NCBI GenBank assembly: GCA_963691775.1
Contig: OY829369.1
Location: 496,001-560,000, forward strand
DNA: 64,000 bases
Reading direction: 5' to 3'
Source: JAZBPO01 sp963691775
GTDB lineage: Bacteria > Pseudomonadota > Gammaproteobacteria > Pseudomonadales > Azotimanducaceae
Shown here: positions 1 through 7,891 of the stretch, piece after piece
Position numbering within the stretch: the stretch's first letter is position 1
Layout: each line of letters opens with the position of its first letter
Notes under the pieces: model-generated
What the model was told of the DNA's origin: nothing
Databases searched by the model: none
Seen by the model: the letters and a program-made list of their open reading frames with translations, nothing else
Translations under genes and position numbers: made by a program

Positions 1-1
1 C

Positions 2-1327
2 CTGCGCGCAAGCAGTCCCGGGTACGCGATCGTCGACGCGCGCCGCCTGATCGTCGGCACGGAAGCCAGAGCACAGGCGCGCCTCGAACCGCGCTTCGCC
101 ACGACCCAGTTCTGGCACCGCCTATCGACGGATCCGCTCCCGGTGACGCACCCGTCTGCGCGCACACTGGCAGATCTCGCGCACGCCCACCTGCTCGACC
201 TCTGGGAGCAGACCGACGACGACGCCGACGACACAGTGATCTTCGCGATCCCGAGCACCTTCGAGCGCGAGCAGCTCGCGCTGCTCCTGGGCATCGTTCG
301 CGAATGCCCGTTCCGCGCAGTGGGCCTCGTCGACGCCGCGGTCGCGGCGGCGGCCGGCAGCACTGTTGAAGGCAGGCGCATCGCGGTCATCGACGCCCAG
401 ATGCACGGCGCCGCGCTTACGGTCATCGACCGGGACGGCGATACCCTTCAGCGGAGTTCTGTCATCGACCTGCCGGCGCTCGGCCTGGCGCCGCTGCGCG
501 AAGCGACCATGAACGTCATCGCTGACTGCTTCGTGCGCGAAACACGCTTCGATCCGCTCCACGATGCACAGACCGAACAGCGCCTGTACGACCACCTGGA
601 CGCCTGGCTGGCCGAGCTCGCGCGCGGCCAGGAAGCGGAACTCGAACTCCAGACCGCAGCCCAGGTGCATCGGGTCAACCTCAGGCCGCGTCGGATCGAA
701 GACAAGCTCGGCCCGCGCTTCGATGCCCTCCTGGAAGCGCTGCCCGCCGGAGCAGATCTCCTGGTTGGGCCCCGCCTCGCCGCCATCCCTGGCCTCATGG
801 CGCGCCTGCGCGAAGCTGCCAGCGGCGCCGTGGAAGCATTCTCCGAGGCGGCCGTCACCGCGAGCACCCTCGCGCACGAGGACGACATTCGTCAGGACGG
901 CGATGCCCTGCGCTTCGTGACGCGCCTGCCGGCGGGCGCAACGCCGACAGTGCAGGCGTCCGGCACCGAGCGCGAGTCGACGCCAGAGGTTTCACCGCAC
1001 CCCGCGCCCGTGGCGGCGCCACAGGCGGCACCGGAAGTCTCGGCGACCGAAGCGGACGCCCCGACGCACGACGACGCCGTGACCCACGTCCTGCTCGGCC
1101 ACCGCGCCTGGCCCCTGTCACAGGCGCGAATCGAGATCGGCGGACCGAACGGCCTCGACAGTGCGCGCCTGCCCCTCCATCTGGGCACCCTCGAACAGCG
1201 CGCCGACGGCTGGCATCTGACACCTGCCGTCCCCGGCCCGGCCCTTCCGGTGATGGCGCCGGGGGAAGCACGGGTCCTCGGCCCCGCGCACACGCTGGTG
1301 ACCCTCGTCCGGGTGGAGCGCGACTGA
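2..1327 (+). CDS. Actin/Hsp70-fold (ASKHA-like) protein, 5' end outside window
   Basis: The reading frame is open from base 2, so the gene begins before the window. The GTG at 143 is internal, because the residues before it (SPGYAIVDARRLIVGTEA and onward) continue the fold. The signs of an ASKHA ATPase fold are the AIVD strand near the N-terminus, TVIFAIPSTFER as in the Hsp70 'tVPa.f' segment, IAVIDAQMHGAAL as the second phosphate loop, and GADLLVGPRLAAIPGL as the adenosine-side loop. The canonical DLGGGT is not present, so ATP hydrolysis is doubtful. An Ala/Pro-rich linker (about bases 940-1070) leads to a short beta-rich C-terminal domain. It lies one base upstream of the first vWA gene and is probably co-transcribed with it. 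The fold call is an inference; the exact function is unknown. Confidence 0.6.
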   Translation: MRASSPGYAIVDARRLIVGTEARAQARLEPRFATTQFWHRLSTDPLPVTHPSARTLADLAHAHLLDLWEQTDDDADDTVIFAIPSTFEREQLALLLGIVRECPFRAVGLVDAAVAAAAGSTVEGRRIAVIDAQMHGAALTVIDRDGDTLQRSSVIDLPALGLAPLREATMNVIADCFVRETRFDPLHDAQTEQRLYDHLDAWLAELARGQEAELELQTAAQVHRVNLRPRRIEDKLGPRFDALLEALPAGADLLVGPRLAAIPGLMARLREAASGAVEAFSEAAVTASTLAHEDDIRQDGDALRFVTRLPAGATPTVQASGTERESTPEVSPHPAPVAAPQAAPEVSATEADAPTHDDAVTHVLLGHRAWPLSQARIEIGGPNGLDSARLPLHLGTLEQRADGWHLTPAVPGPALPVMAPGEARVLGPAHTLVTLVRVERD

Positions 1328-1328
1328 A

Positions 1329-2423
1329 ATGGCGCGACGGCGGCGAGGCGGTACGCCCTCGAACATGTCGTTCCTGGACATCATGTCCTGCGGCTTCGGC
1401 GCGGTAGTGCTGGTGTTCCTCATCACCAAGCACTCCATGAGCGTGCACGCCGAGGAAGTGAACGAGGTGCTCCTCGCCGAGGTTGACCGGATCGAGGTCG
1501 ACGTCGAGGACGGCGAGCTCAACCTGGTGGAACTCGTGGAGGCGCTCGACGACGCCGAGCGCCGCATCGCAGAAGCGGAGGCGTCGGCGGCGAGCCGCGC
1601 GGAAGAACTCGAGGCGCGCGAGATCGACCTCACGCGCCTGAAGGAAATCACGCTTGCGCGGGAAGAGACGCTGAAGACGCTGCGTTCCGACGTCGAGTCC
1701 CTCGAAGCCCAGACAGAGGAAGCCGAGGAGATGAACCTCGGCGACGATCGTCTCGCAAGCGCGGTGCTATCCATCGCGGGCGACGGACAGCGGCAATACC
1801 TCACCGGCCTGCAGGTCAACGGCGATCGGATCCTGATCCTGTTCGATCACTCCGCAAGCATGCTCGACGAAACCATCGTCAACATCATCCGCCGCAGAAA
1901 CATGGACGAGGCGCGCCAGCGCGCTGCGCCGAAATGGCAACAGGCAACGGGCACCTTGCGCTGGCTCTCCGCGAAACTGCCCCGGAAAAGTCGCTTCCAG
2001 CTCTACACCTTCTCCGAGACCTGGGCGCCCGCCATCGAAGGCACCGAGGGCCGCTGGCTGGACGTGACCGGTGGCCAGCTGAATCAGGCGGTTCTGCGCG
2101 CAACCGAACTGCTGCCGCAGGGCGGCACCAATCTGAAATCCATCTTCGAGGCGATCGGCGAACTCGGCCCGCCTCCAGACAACATCATTCTGGTAACGGA
2201 CGGCCTGCCGACGCGCGACGCGCGCGAACCCCGCCGCGGAACGGTCACGGGCCAGCAGCGCCTGAACCTCTTCCAGGACGCGGTCGAAGCCCTGCCGCCG
2301 AACGTGCCCGTGAACATCGTGCTCCTGCACCTCGAAGGCGATCCCATGGCTGCATCGAGCTATTGGCGCCTCGCCTTCGAAACGCAGGGCAGCTTCCTCG
2401 CACCGTCGAGAGACTGGCCATGA
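1329..2423 (+). CDS. Membrane-anchored von Willebrand factor A protein (first of a pair)
   Basis: This 364-residue protein has a basic N-terminus, then the segment SFLDIMSCGFGAVVLVFLI, which looks like a single transmembrane anchor. A long acidic coiled coil covers about residues 45-140. A vWA domain follows, with an intact MIDAS motif DHSAS at residues 173-177, a GGTNLKS threonine loop and an ILVTDG strand, so metal binding is plausible. The start ATG lies one base after the previous stop. The stop overlaps the next start as ATGA, which suggests translational coupling to the second vWA gene. The SFLD-ISCGFGAV anchor is shared with that next protein. The likely role is an envelope-anchored binding or assembly factor; the ligand is unknown. 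Confidence 0.8.
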   Translation: MARRRRGGTPSNMSFLDIMSCGFGAVVLVFLITKHSMSVHAEEVNEVLLAEVDRIEVDVEDGELNLVELVEALDDAERRIAEAEASAASRAEELEAREIDLTRLKEITLAREETLKTLRSDVESLEAQTEEAEEMNLGDDRLASAVLSIAGDGQRQYLTGLQVNGDRILILFDHSASMLDETIVNIIRRRNMDEARQRAAPKWQQATGTLRWLSAKLPRKSRFQLYTFSETWAPAIEGTEGRWLDVTGGQLNQAVLRATELLPQGGTNLKSIFEAIGELGPPPDNIILVTDGLPTRDAREPRRGTVTGQQRLNLFQDAVEALPPNVPVNIVLLHLEGDPMAASSYWRLAFETQGSFLAPSRDWP

Positions 2424-3427
2424 GGCGCGGGCGCGGGGGTCGCCGCGAGATCCTGGACTCCGGGCTTTCCTTCCTGGACGTGATCTCCTGCGGCTTCGGC
2501 GCCGTGATTCTGCTTCTGATCATCACCAAGACCGTAGAGCCGGTGGTGCTCGAAAAGTCCACGGACGACCTTGAGGCATTGCTGATCAAGCTGCAGGAGG
2601 AACTCTTCGACATCCGGGGAGACACCCGCGAGGTGCGCCGCGAATTGACCGACAAGCGCCGGCAGCTGGAGGAAGCGCTCGATCGCGTCGCCGTGCTGGA
2701 ACGCAACTTCTCGCGCATCACTGCAGATTTCGACACCACGCGCCAGCGCGCCGATACGCTGGAAACGGAGCTGTCGCAGTTCGCCGACGCGCGCCAGACG
2801 TTGAGCGAAGAGATGCAGCGCCTGCTCGGCGACGAATTCCGTCCGCAGAACGAGCTCGCCGGCGGCATCCCCGTCGACAGCGAATACATCATCTTCGTGA
2901 TCGACACCTCGGGGTCGATGTTCCAGAACGCCTGGACCTCCGTCGCAGACAAGATGGAAGAGGCGCTCGACCTCTACCCCGAAGTGAAAGGCATCCAGGT
3001 CATGAACGACCAGGGCACCTACATGTTCTCGGCCTACGAGGGCCGATGGATACCCGACACGCCGGCGCGGCGCGGACAGATCCTGCAGCGCCTGAAGGGC
3101 TGGAACGCGTTTTCGAACTCGTCCCCCGTAGAGGGCATCACGACGGCAATCAGCACCTACTGGGCGCCCGATCGAAAGATCTCGATCTACGTTTTCGGCG
3201 ACGATTTCCAGGGCGGCTCGGTGGAGGCCGTGATCGATACGGTGGACCGCATCAACCGCGCGGACGAGGACGGCAATCGGCGCGTACGCATTCACACCGT
3301 GGGCTTTCCCGTGCTTCTCGGCGCGCCGCGCAATCTCCAGGGGTCGGCCAATCGTTTCGCCACGCTCATGCGCGAATTGGCGCGGCGCAACGGCGGCACC
3401 TTCGTCGGCCTGGAAGCCGCGCAATGA
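2420..3427 (+). CDS. Membrane-anchored von Willebrand factor A protein (second of a pair)
   Basis: This 335-residue paralogue of the upstream protein starts at the ATG that overlaps the previous stop by four bases. The frame stays open further upstream, but that part is antisense-like and lacks a signal, so I reject longer starts. The N-terminal anchor FLDVISCGFGAVILLLII is nearly identical to the first vWA protein. A coiled coil (about residues 45-145) is followed by a vWA domain with MIDAS DTSGS at residues 162-166. It differs from its partner in the C-terminal half (IYVFGDDFQGG, then RVRIHTVGFPV). Two coupled vWA proteins with the same anchor suggest a hetero-oligomer in the inner membrane. 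Function inferred only from the fold. Confidence 0.8.
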   Translation: MRRGRGGRREILDSGLSFLDVISCGFGAVILLLIITKTVEPVVLEKSTDDLEALLIKLQEELFDIRGDTREVRRELTDKRRQLEEALDRVAVLERNFSRITADFDTTRQRADTLETELSQFADARQTLSEEMQRLLGDEFRPQNELAGGIPVDSEYIIFVIDTSGSMFQNAWTSVADKMEEALDLYPEVKGIQVMNDQGTYMFSAYEGRWIPDTPARRGQILQRLKGWNAFSNSSPVEGITTAISTYWAPDRKISIYVFGDDFQGGSVEAVIDTVDRINRADEDGNRRVRIHTVGFPVLLGAPRNLQGSANRFATLMRELARRNGGTFVGLEAAQ

Positions 3428-3519
3428 GCCCCACCCATGCGCCGTGCAAGGTGCGTTGGGGGGTAGCGGAGCGCGTGCTACAGTCGATCCTCCGTGGCGA
3501 TCGAAGGCCTCCGATCTCG

Positions 3520-4218
3520 ATGCGTGTTCGCCTTTCCCCCTTCGTGCTCTGCCTGCTCGCCGTGGTGCTGAGCGGCTGCGCGACGACGAGCGTACAGGTC
3601 GAGGGTGAATTTCCGTCCGAACCGCTCATAGAGCAATTGCCGCTCACCATCGGCATCCACTTCGACGAGTCCTTCGCCAGCTACCAGATCGATGAACCCG
3701 TCCCCCAGCGCGGCGACTGGAGCATCTCCATGGGCGGCGCGCAGCTCCAGATGTTCCGCACCGTGCTCCCCGCCATGTTCGAGCGGGTGATCGAGCTCGA
3801 GGATCCGGCCGCCCCCGCAGAGGTCGACGCTGTACTGCGGCCGCGCGTGGACGACATGCAGTTCGCCATTCCCTTCCAGACCAAGAGCAACTTCTTCGAG
3901 GTCTGGATTCGCTATCAACTGACGCTGACGGAACCCGGCAGCGAACGCATCATCGCGAGCTGGCCCCTGACTGCCTACGGCCGGACGCGCGACGCCTTCC
4001 TCGAGGGCGCGGAAGCCGCGATCGAACAGGCTGCCGTGATGGCACTGCGCGATGCAGCCGCGTTCCTTGCGATTGACTTCGCCGAAACGCGAGAGCTCGC
4101 GCCCTGGCTGGCAGAAAAACTTCCGGCTGCGGCCGCTGCCGCTACCGAGGCCGCCGCCGAGGCCGCCGCCGAGGCCGCCGCCGAGGCCGAAACCCTCGCC
4201 TACGGCGAGGAAAGCTGA
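3520..4218 (+). CDS. Lipoprotein with Ala/Glu-repeat tail
   Basis: This 232-residue protein has a clear lipoprotein signal: basic MRVRLSPF, then a hydrophobic stretch, then the lipobox VLSGC. I start it at the ATG at 3520 because that gives the compact signal peptide; the frame is open upstream. The body (about residues 25-190) is a mixed alpha/beta domain with no family I recognise, containing EVDAVLRPRVDDMQF and FEVWIRYQLTL. Its beta-strand pattern resembles lipoproteins of the LptE/YajG kind, but this is weak. The C-terminus (about residues 205-225) is a low-complexity AAAEAAAE run encoded by a 12-base tandem repeat. It follows the vWA pair by about 90 bases on the same strand. Confidence 0.75.
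   Translation: MRVRLSPFVLCLLAVVLSGCATTSVQVEGEFPSEPLIEQLPLTIGIHFDESFASYQIDEPVPQRGDWSISMGGAQLQMFRTVLPAMFERVIELEDPAAPAEVDAVLRPRVDDMQFAIPFQTKSNFFEVWIRYQLTLTEPGSERIIASWPLTAYGRTRDAFLEGAEAAIEQAAVMALRDAAAFLAIDFAETRELAPWLAEKLPAAAAAATEAAAEAAAEAAAEAETLAYGEES
4147..4182 (+). repeat. 12-bp tandem repeat GAGGCCGCCGCC, three copies
   Basis: Three perfect head-to-tail copies of GAGGCCGCCGCC plus a partial fourth, in frame, encode (EAAA)n in the lipoprotein tail. Unit length is a multiple of three, so copy-number change would lengthen the helix without a frameshift. Confidence 0.8.
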
Positions 4219-4243
4219 CCCGCGGGCACCCGGGAGTCATCCT

Positions 4244-4906
4244 ATGCACACACGACTACGCGCCTTCATGCTCCTCGCTGCGACCGTCGCGGCTACGGGC
4301 TGCGTCGATGCAACCATCGAGCAGTTCCAGCAAAGCCAGGCCGTGATGACGAGCGGCGACCGCATCGTCGTGCTCGGCCGCCGTCAAAATAACGGCTACG
4401 AGACCGAAGTGGACTTCGTCGATTGCGTGGGCGGAGCGCTCGCACGGGGCGATGCGGCCGTCGCTGTGGTACCGGAAACCCAGTTCGTGGACGAATTGTT
4501 TCCCTGGTTCGAGCCGCGCACCGCGCCGCTGCGGACCGAAGACCTTCCAGGGCTGCTGTCCAATCCACTGGTCTCGGAGCGCATAGAACGTCAAGGATTG
4601 CGCTACCTTGTCTGGCTCGACGGTTCCACGAACACAACGGATCAGACGGGTTCCATGACCTGCACCATCAGCCCCGGCGGCGGTGGCTGCTTCGGCTTCG
4701 TATCCTGGGCGCGCGACTCTTCCTACGAGGCGTCGATCTGGGATCTACAGACCCACGAGAACATCGGCCGCGTTTCGACCGACGCCTCGGGCACCTCCTA
4801 CATGCCAGCGCTCATCGTCCCCGTACCGATCATCGCGCGCGTGCAGACGCAGGCCTGCGGCGGCATGGCAAACCAGCTCAAGCAGTTCTTTGTGAGCACG
4901 GGCTGA
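4244..4906 (+). CDS. Putative lipoprotein of unknown family
   Basis: This 220-residue protein starts at ATG 4244, where MHTRLRAFMLLAATVAATGC forms a lipoprotein signal ending in the lipobox AATGC. The frame is open upstream only as a shadow of the previous gene. The mature part contains DRIVVLGRR, an FVDELFPWFEPRTAP segment, RYLVWLDGST and two further cysteine pairs (MTCTISPGGGGC), which could form disulfides in the periplasm. I recognise no family. It is the last gene of the rightward cluster that begins with the ASKHA/vWA genes and lies 25 bases after the preceding lipoprotein gene. Its stop is six bases from the stop of the convergent NUDIX gene. Confidence 0.75.
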   Translation: MHTRLRAFMLLAATVAATGCVDATIEQFQQSQAVMTSGDRIVVLGRRQNNGYETEVDFVDCVGGALARGDAAVAVVPETQFVDELFPWFEPRTAPLRTEDLPGLLSNPLVSERIERQGLRYLVWLDGSTNTTDQTGSMTCTISPGGGGCFGFVSWARDSSYEASIWDLQTHENIGRVSTDASGTSYMPALIVPVPIIARVQTQACGGMANQLKQFFVSTG

Positions 4907-4912
4907 GCGGCG

Positions 4913-5377
4913 CTAGAGCGAGGCGCCGAGGTAGGCCACCTCACTACGGTTCTCGACCAGGTGCGTTCGCAGGGCGAGTGGATGCAGACGCTGCTCCATG
5001 AGCGTCTCGATGGGCAGCCAGCGCACGCCGCACTGGAGCGGGTCCGGCGTAGCAGGCATCCGGGGACGCGATCCGGCCGCGAGCCGCGCCTCGAACACGA
5101 CTTCGAGCTGGTGAAAACCGGCGCCAAGGTGCGAGTCCGGATGGTCGGACGATAGGAACTCCCGGACGTAGCGCAATCGCCCCACCTCGATGTCTACCTC
5201 GAGCTCTTCGCGCACCTCCCGTCGCACACAGGCCACCAGCGTCTCTTCATGTCGCTGCCCCCCCCCTGGAAGCAGGTACCAGGGGCCCTGAGCGTCGCGG
5301 TATTCGACAACGAGCACTGCATCCGACTCGATGATCAGCGCGCGCGCAGCGGTCCGTACAGTGCCTTCGGTGCTCAC
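4913..5377 (-). CDS. NUDIX hydrolase
   Basis: This 154-residue protein carries a complete Nudix box, GGQRHEETLVACVRREV followed by REELEV, matching GX5EX7REUXEEXGU up to the final position. The family cleaves nucleoside diphosphates linked to another moiety; the substrate cannot be read from the sequence. The core starts at TVRTAARALIIESDAVLVVEY, as in MutT-type enzymes. It starts with GTG overlapping the stop of the upstream CoA-binding gene by four bases (GTGA), so the two are coupled. A housekeeping or sanitising role for modified nucleotides is likely, but no specific substrate is claimed. Confidence 0.88.
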   Translation of the reverse strand: MSTEGTVRTAARALIIESDAVLVVEYRDAQGPWYLLPGGGQRHEETLVACVRREVREELEVDIEVGRLRYVREFLSSDHPDSHLGAGFHQLEVVFEARLAAGSRPRMPATPDPLQCGVRWLPIETLMEQRLHPLALRTHLVENRSEVAYLGASL

Positions 5378-5745
5378 GCGGCGTCGAAGGTTCCGGTGTC
5401 GAGCAGGATCAGCGTGCAGTCCAGCTGAACGCGCACGCCCGCCGCTTCGAGCGCCGCGACGACGCTCGGGTCATCCGCGCCGGGATTGAGGATCACCCGG
5501 CGGGGCGCACGCGCTGCAAGGGTCGGCACGAGCGGCAGCATGCGCTCCGCGCCCAGGTACACCGTGACCGTATCGAGCCCTTCCGGCAAGGCATCGAGCG
5601 CAACCGTGGGTACCCCTTCGACCGCAGCCAGCGCCGGGTTGAAGGGCAGGACGTGGTGGCCATGGTCGCGCAGCTTGCGCTGCGCGCGGTTCGCGTAGCG
5701 CGCCGGGTTCGTACTGGCGCCGAGGATCGCAACGCGCTGACTCAC
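5374..5745 (-). CDS. CoA-binding domain protein (YccU-like)
   Basis: This 123-residue single-domain Rossmann protein begins with VAILGASTNPARYANRAQRKL, the nucleotide-binding loop and following helix typical of the stand-alone CoA_binding_2 family. Further family features are GHHVLPFNPALAAVEGVPTV, ARAPRRVILNPGADDP and a terminal LDCTLILL. Family members bind CoA or similar nucleotides; no reaction is established. It starts with GTG overlapping the upstream LLM oxidoreductase stop by four bases, and its own stop overlaps the NUDIX start, so three genes form a tightly coupled run. Confidence 0.88.
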   Translation of the reverse strand: MSQRVAILGASTNPARYANRAQRKLRDHGHHVLPFNPALAAVEGVPTVALDALPEGLDTVTVYLGAERMLPLVPTLAARAPRRVILNPGADDPSVVAALEAAGVRVQLDCTLILLDTGTFDAA

Positions 5746-6791
5746 GCGGCCTGCTCCACGAGCTCACGCAAACGATCGCACTGGCGCACCCGCGCCGCGC
5801 GCGACTCCCCGAGGAATGAGACGTTGAGCGTCGTCACGCCCGAGGCCTTCAGAGCCTGCAGCCGATCCCGGACGAACGTCGGATTACCGATGAGCGACGC
5901 GCGCGCCAGATAATCGGCCGGAATCGCGGCCTCTGCCGCATCCTTGCGCCCCTCGAGATAGAGCGACTGGATCGCGTCCGCTTCCCGCTCGTAGCCGTAG
6001 CGGCGGAACACCTGGTTGTAGAAGTTCTTCTCCTTCGCGCCCATGCCACCCACGTAGAGCGCGATCTGCGATCGCATCCGATCGCGCTCGGCCTCCAGGC
6101 CTACCCCGATGCCGACCATGCCGCCGCTGTAGACCTCCAGCGGTGCGCGCTCAGGCTCGCGTTTCGCCGCGCCTGTGCGCAGGGCGTCGCCCCAGATCTC
6201 GTCTGCGCCTTCGGGCAGATAAAAGGCAGGCAGCCAGCCGTCCGCAATCTCCGCCGTCATCGCCACGCTCTTCGGGCCCAGCGCCGCAACCGTGATCGGG
6301 ATCTCGTCACGCACCGGGTGGTTGATGAGCTTCAGGGCCTTGCCGAGGCCCGACCCCTTGTTCGCGGAGAGCGGCAGTTGATAGTGCTTACCGGCGTACT
6401 CGACCTTCTCCCGGCGCCAGACCATGCGGCAGATCTCGATGATCTCGCGGATGCGCGCGACCGGCGCGTGATACGGGATGCCGTGAAAGCCCTCGATCAC
6501 CTGGGGACCGGACGCGCCGATGCCGAGCATGAAGCGACCGTCCGAGAGGTAGTCGACCCCGGCGGCGGTCATGGCCAGCAGCGTGGGCGTGCGGCTGTAG
6601 ATCGGCAGGATCCCGGAAGCGATGACCACCCGCTCCGTGCGCGCCGCAAGATAGCCCATGGCGCTCGGCGCATCGAAGGAATACGCCTCCGGTACCCAGG
6701 CGACGTCGAGGCCGGCTTTCTCCAGCTCCGAAACCTCGGCAGCAGCCTCCTTGAATCCCCCGGCGTAGCTCAGCAGGGTGGAAATACGCAT
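5742..6791 (-). CDS. LLM-class (luciferase-like) flavin/F420 oxidoreductase
   Basis: This 349-residue protein has the luciferase-like monooxygenase TIM barrel: MRISTLLSYAGG at the N-terminus, DVAWVPEAYSFDAPSAMGYLAARTE, GRFMLGIGASGPQVIEGFHG and ITVAALGPKSVAMTAEIADGWLP. These match the F420-dependent LLM subgroup, whose members use F420H2 or FMNH2 to reduce or oxidise small molecules. I start at the ATG at 6791, which has AGGGGAAGG just upstream. An in-frame upstream start would overlap rlmM by 47 bases. F420 is uncommon in this kind of bacterium, so FMN use is equally possible. It is coupled to the downstream CoA-binding gene. Confidence 0.82.
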   Translation of the reverse strand: MRISTLLSYAGGFKEAAAEVSELEKAGLDVAWVPEAYSFDAPSAMGYLAARTERVVIASGILPIYSRTPTLLAMTAAGVDYLSDGRFMLGIGASGPQVIEGFHGIPYHAPVARIREIIEICRMVWRREKVEYAGKHYQLPLSANKGSGLGKALKLINHPVRDEIPITVAALGPKSVAMTAEIADGWLPAFYLPEGADEIWGDALRTGAAKREPERAPLEVYSGGMVGIGVGLEAERDRMRSQIALYVGGMGAKEKNFYNQVFRRYGYEREADAIQSLYLEGRKDAAEAAIPADYLARASLIGNPTFVRDRLQALKASGVTTLNVSFLGESRAARVRQCDRLRELVEQAA

Positions 6792-6804
6792 GCCCTTCCC
6801 CTCT

Positions 6805-7881
6805 TCAACATGCCTCGCTGCGGGGCCGCGCAAGGCAGGTGACCTCTTCACGATCGTGACACAGCTGGCGAATCTGCAGGTCCCAGTCGTCGGCGGCGCC
6901 GCCGAGCGTTCGCCGGAACCGAACCTCGGCGTCCTCGACGGCGGCCCAGCGACGCTTCATGGGCAATTTCAGATTGAAGATCGCGCGCTGGGCCCACTCC
7001 CGGCGCAGCCAGCGCGCCATGAGCTCGACGACCCGAGCGGGCTTGTCGACCACATCGCAAACCAGCCAGTCCACGCGTTTGCGGGGCTGGTAGGTGAACG
7101 CGTCAGCGCGCAGATGCTCGACATAGGGGTCGCTTGCAAGCGCCGGCGCCAGCGGGCCATTGTCCACCGCCGTCACGCGCGCGCCCTGCTGACGCAGCAC
7201 CCAGGTCCAGCCTCCGGGCGCCGCGCCGAGATCGACGGCCGTCGCACGGTCTCCCAGCTGCGTATGGATTTCATGCTCGGTCAGGAAGCGGAAGAGTGCT
7301 TCCTGAAGCTTGAGCGCGCTCCGGCTGGGCGCGCCCCTGCCCTGGCGCAGGCGCACGACGCCGCCGGGCGCCGCGCTCGAGCGCGTTGGCGGTGACAGTC
7401 CGAGCCACGCCCGCGTGCCGCTATCGAAAACGAGATGGAGCCGCGGCGCGCTGGCACGATCGACAAGCAGCCCACGCTGCTTCAGCGCCCCCCGCAGCGG
7501 GCCCGCGAGCTGCTTCGTCAGCCGCCCAAGGAGCCGGTGCGCCTCGCCATCGGCCGTCTCCACCACGGCATCGCACACCGCGATGTCGAAGCCCTCCAGC
7601 AGGGGCGAGATGCGATCACCGGGCGACAGATCCTCGCACGCCTCACCTGCAGCGCAGAACTGGCGCGGGAACACCACCGAGGCGAAGGCCGGCTCCTGCA
7701 GCAGCGCCAGTGGATCGTCCCCGGGAAAGAACTCCAGCAGCCCTTCATCTACGCGCGTGCGCGCATGCCCCCAGGTGTCGGAGGCCGCCGCCCGCGCCGA
7801 CAATTCCGCCGCCGTATCACCCTCGAACCCCGGGCGGCAGAGCGCCACGATCCGGTCGAAGGGCAGCGTCTCCGTGCTCAC
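6805..7881 (-). CDS. rlmM: 23S rRNA 2'-O-ribose methyltransferase RlmM
   Basis: This 358-residue protein has the architecture of RlmM, which methylates the 2'-O of C2498 in 23S rRNA using S-adenosylmethionine. The N-terminal THUMP-like part (about residues 1-160) contains FFPGDDPLALLQEPAFASVVFPRQF. The Rossmann methyltransferase domain (about 185-345) has SRSALKLQEA, with the first catalytic lysine, the SAM loop AVDLGAAPGGWTWVL, DWLVCDVVDKP with the catalytic aspartate, and FNLKLPMKRRW with the second lysine. It starts with GTG, ten bases after the end of the TonB receptor gene, and is probably transcribed with it. Assignment is confident from motif order and length. Confidence 0.93.
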   Translation of the reverse strand: MSTETLPFDRIVALCRPGFEGDTAAELSARAAASDTWGHARTRVDEGLLEFFPGDDPLALLQEPAFASVVFPRQFCAAGEACEDLSPGDRISPLLEGFDIAVCDAVVETADGEAHRLLGRLTKQLAGPLRGALKQRGLLVDRASAPRLHLVFDSGTRAWLGLSPPTRSSAAPGGVVRLRQGRGAPSRSALKLQEALFRFLTEHEIHTQLGDRATAVDLGAAPGGWTWVLRQQGARVTAVDNGPLAPALASDPYVEHLRADAFTYQPRKRVDWLVCDVVDKPARVVELMARWLRREWAQRAIFNLKLPMKRRWAAVEDAEVRFRRTLGGAADDWDLQIRQLCHDREEVTCLARPRSEAC

Positions 7882-7891
7882 CTGTGGCAGG

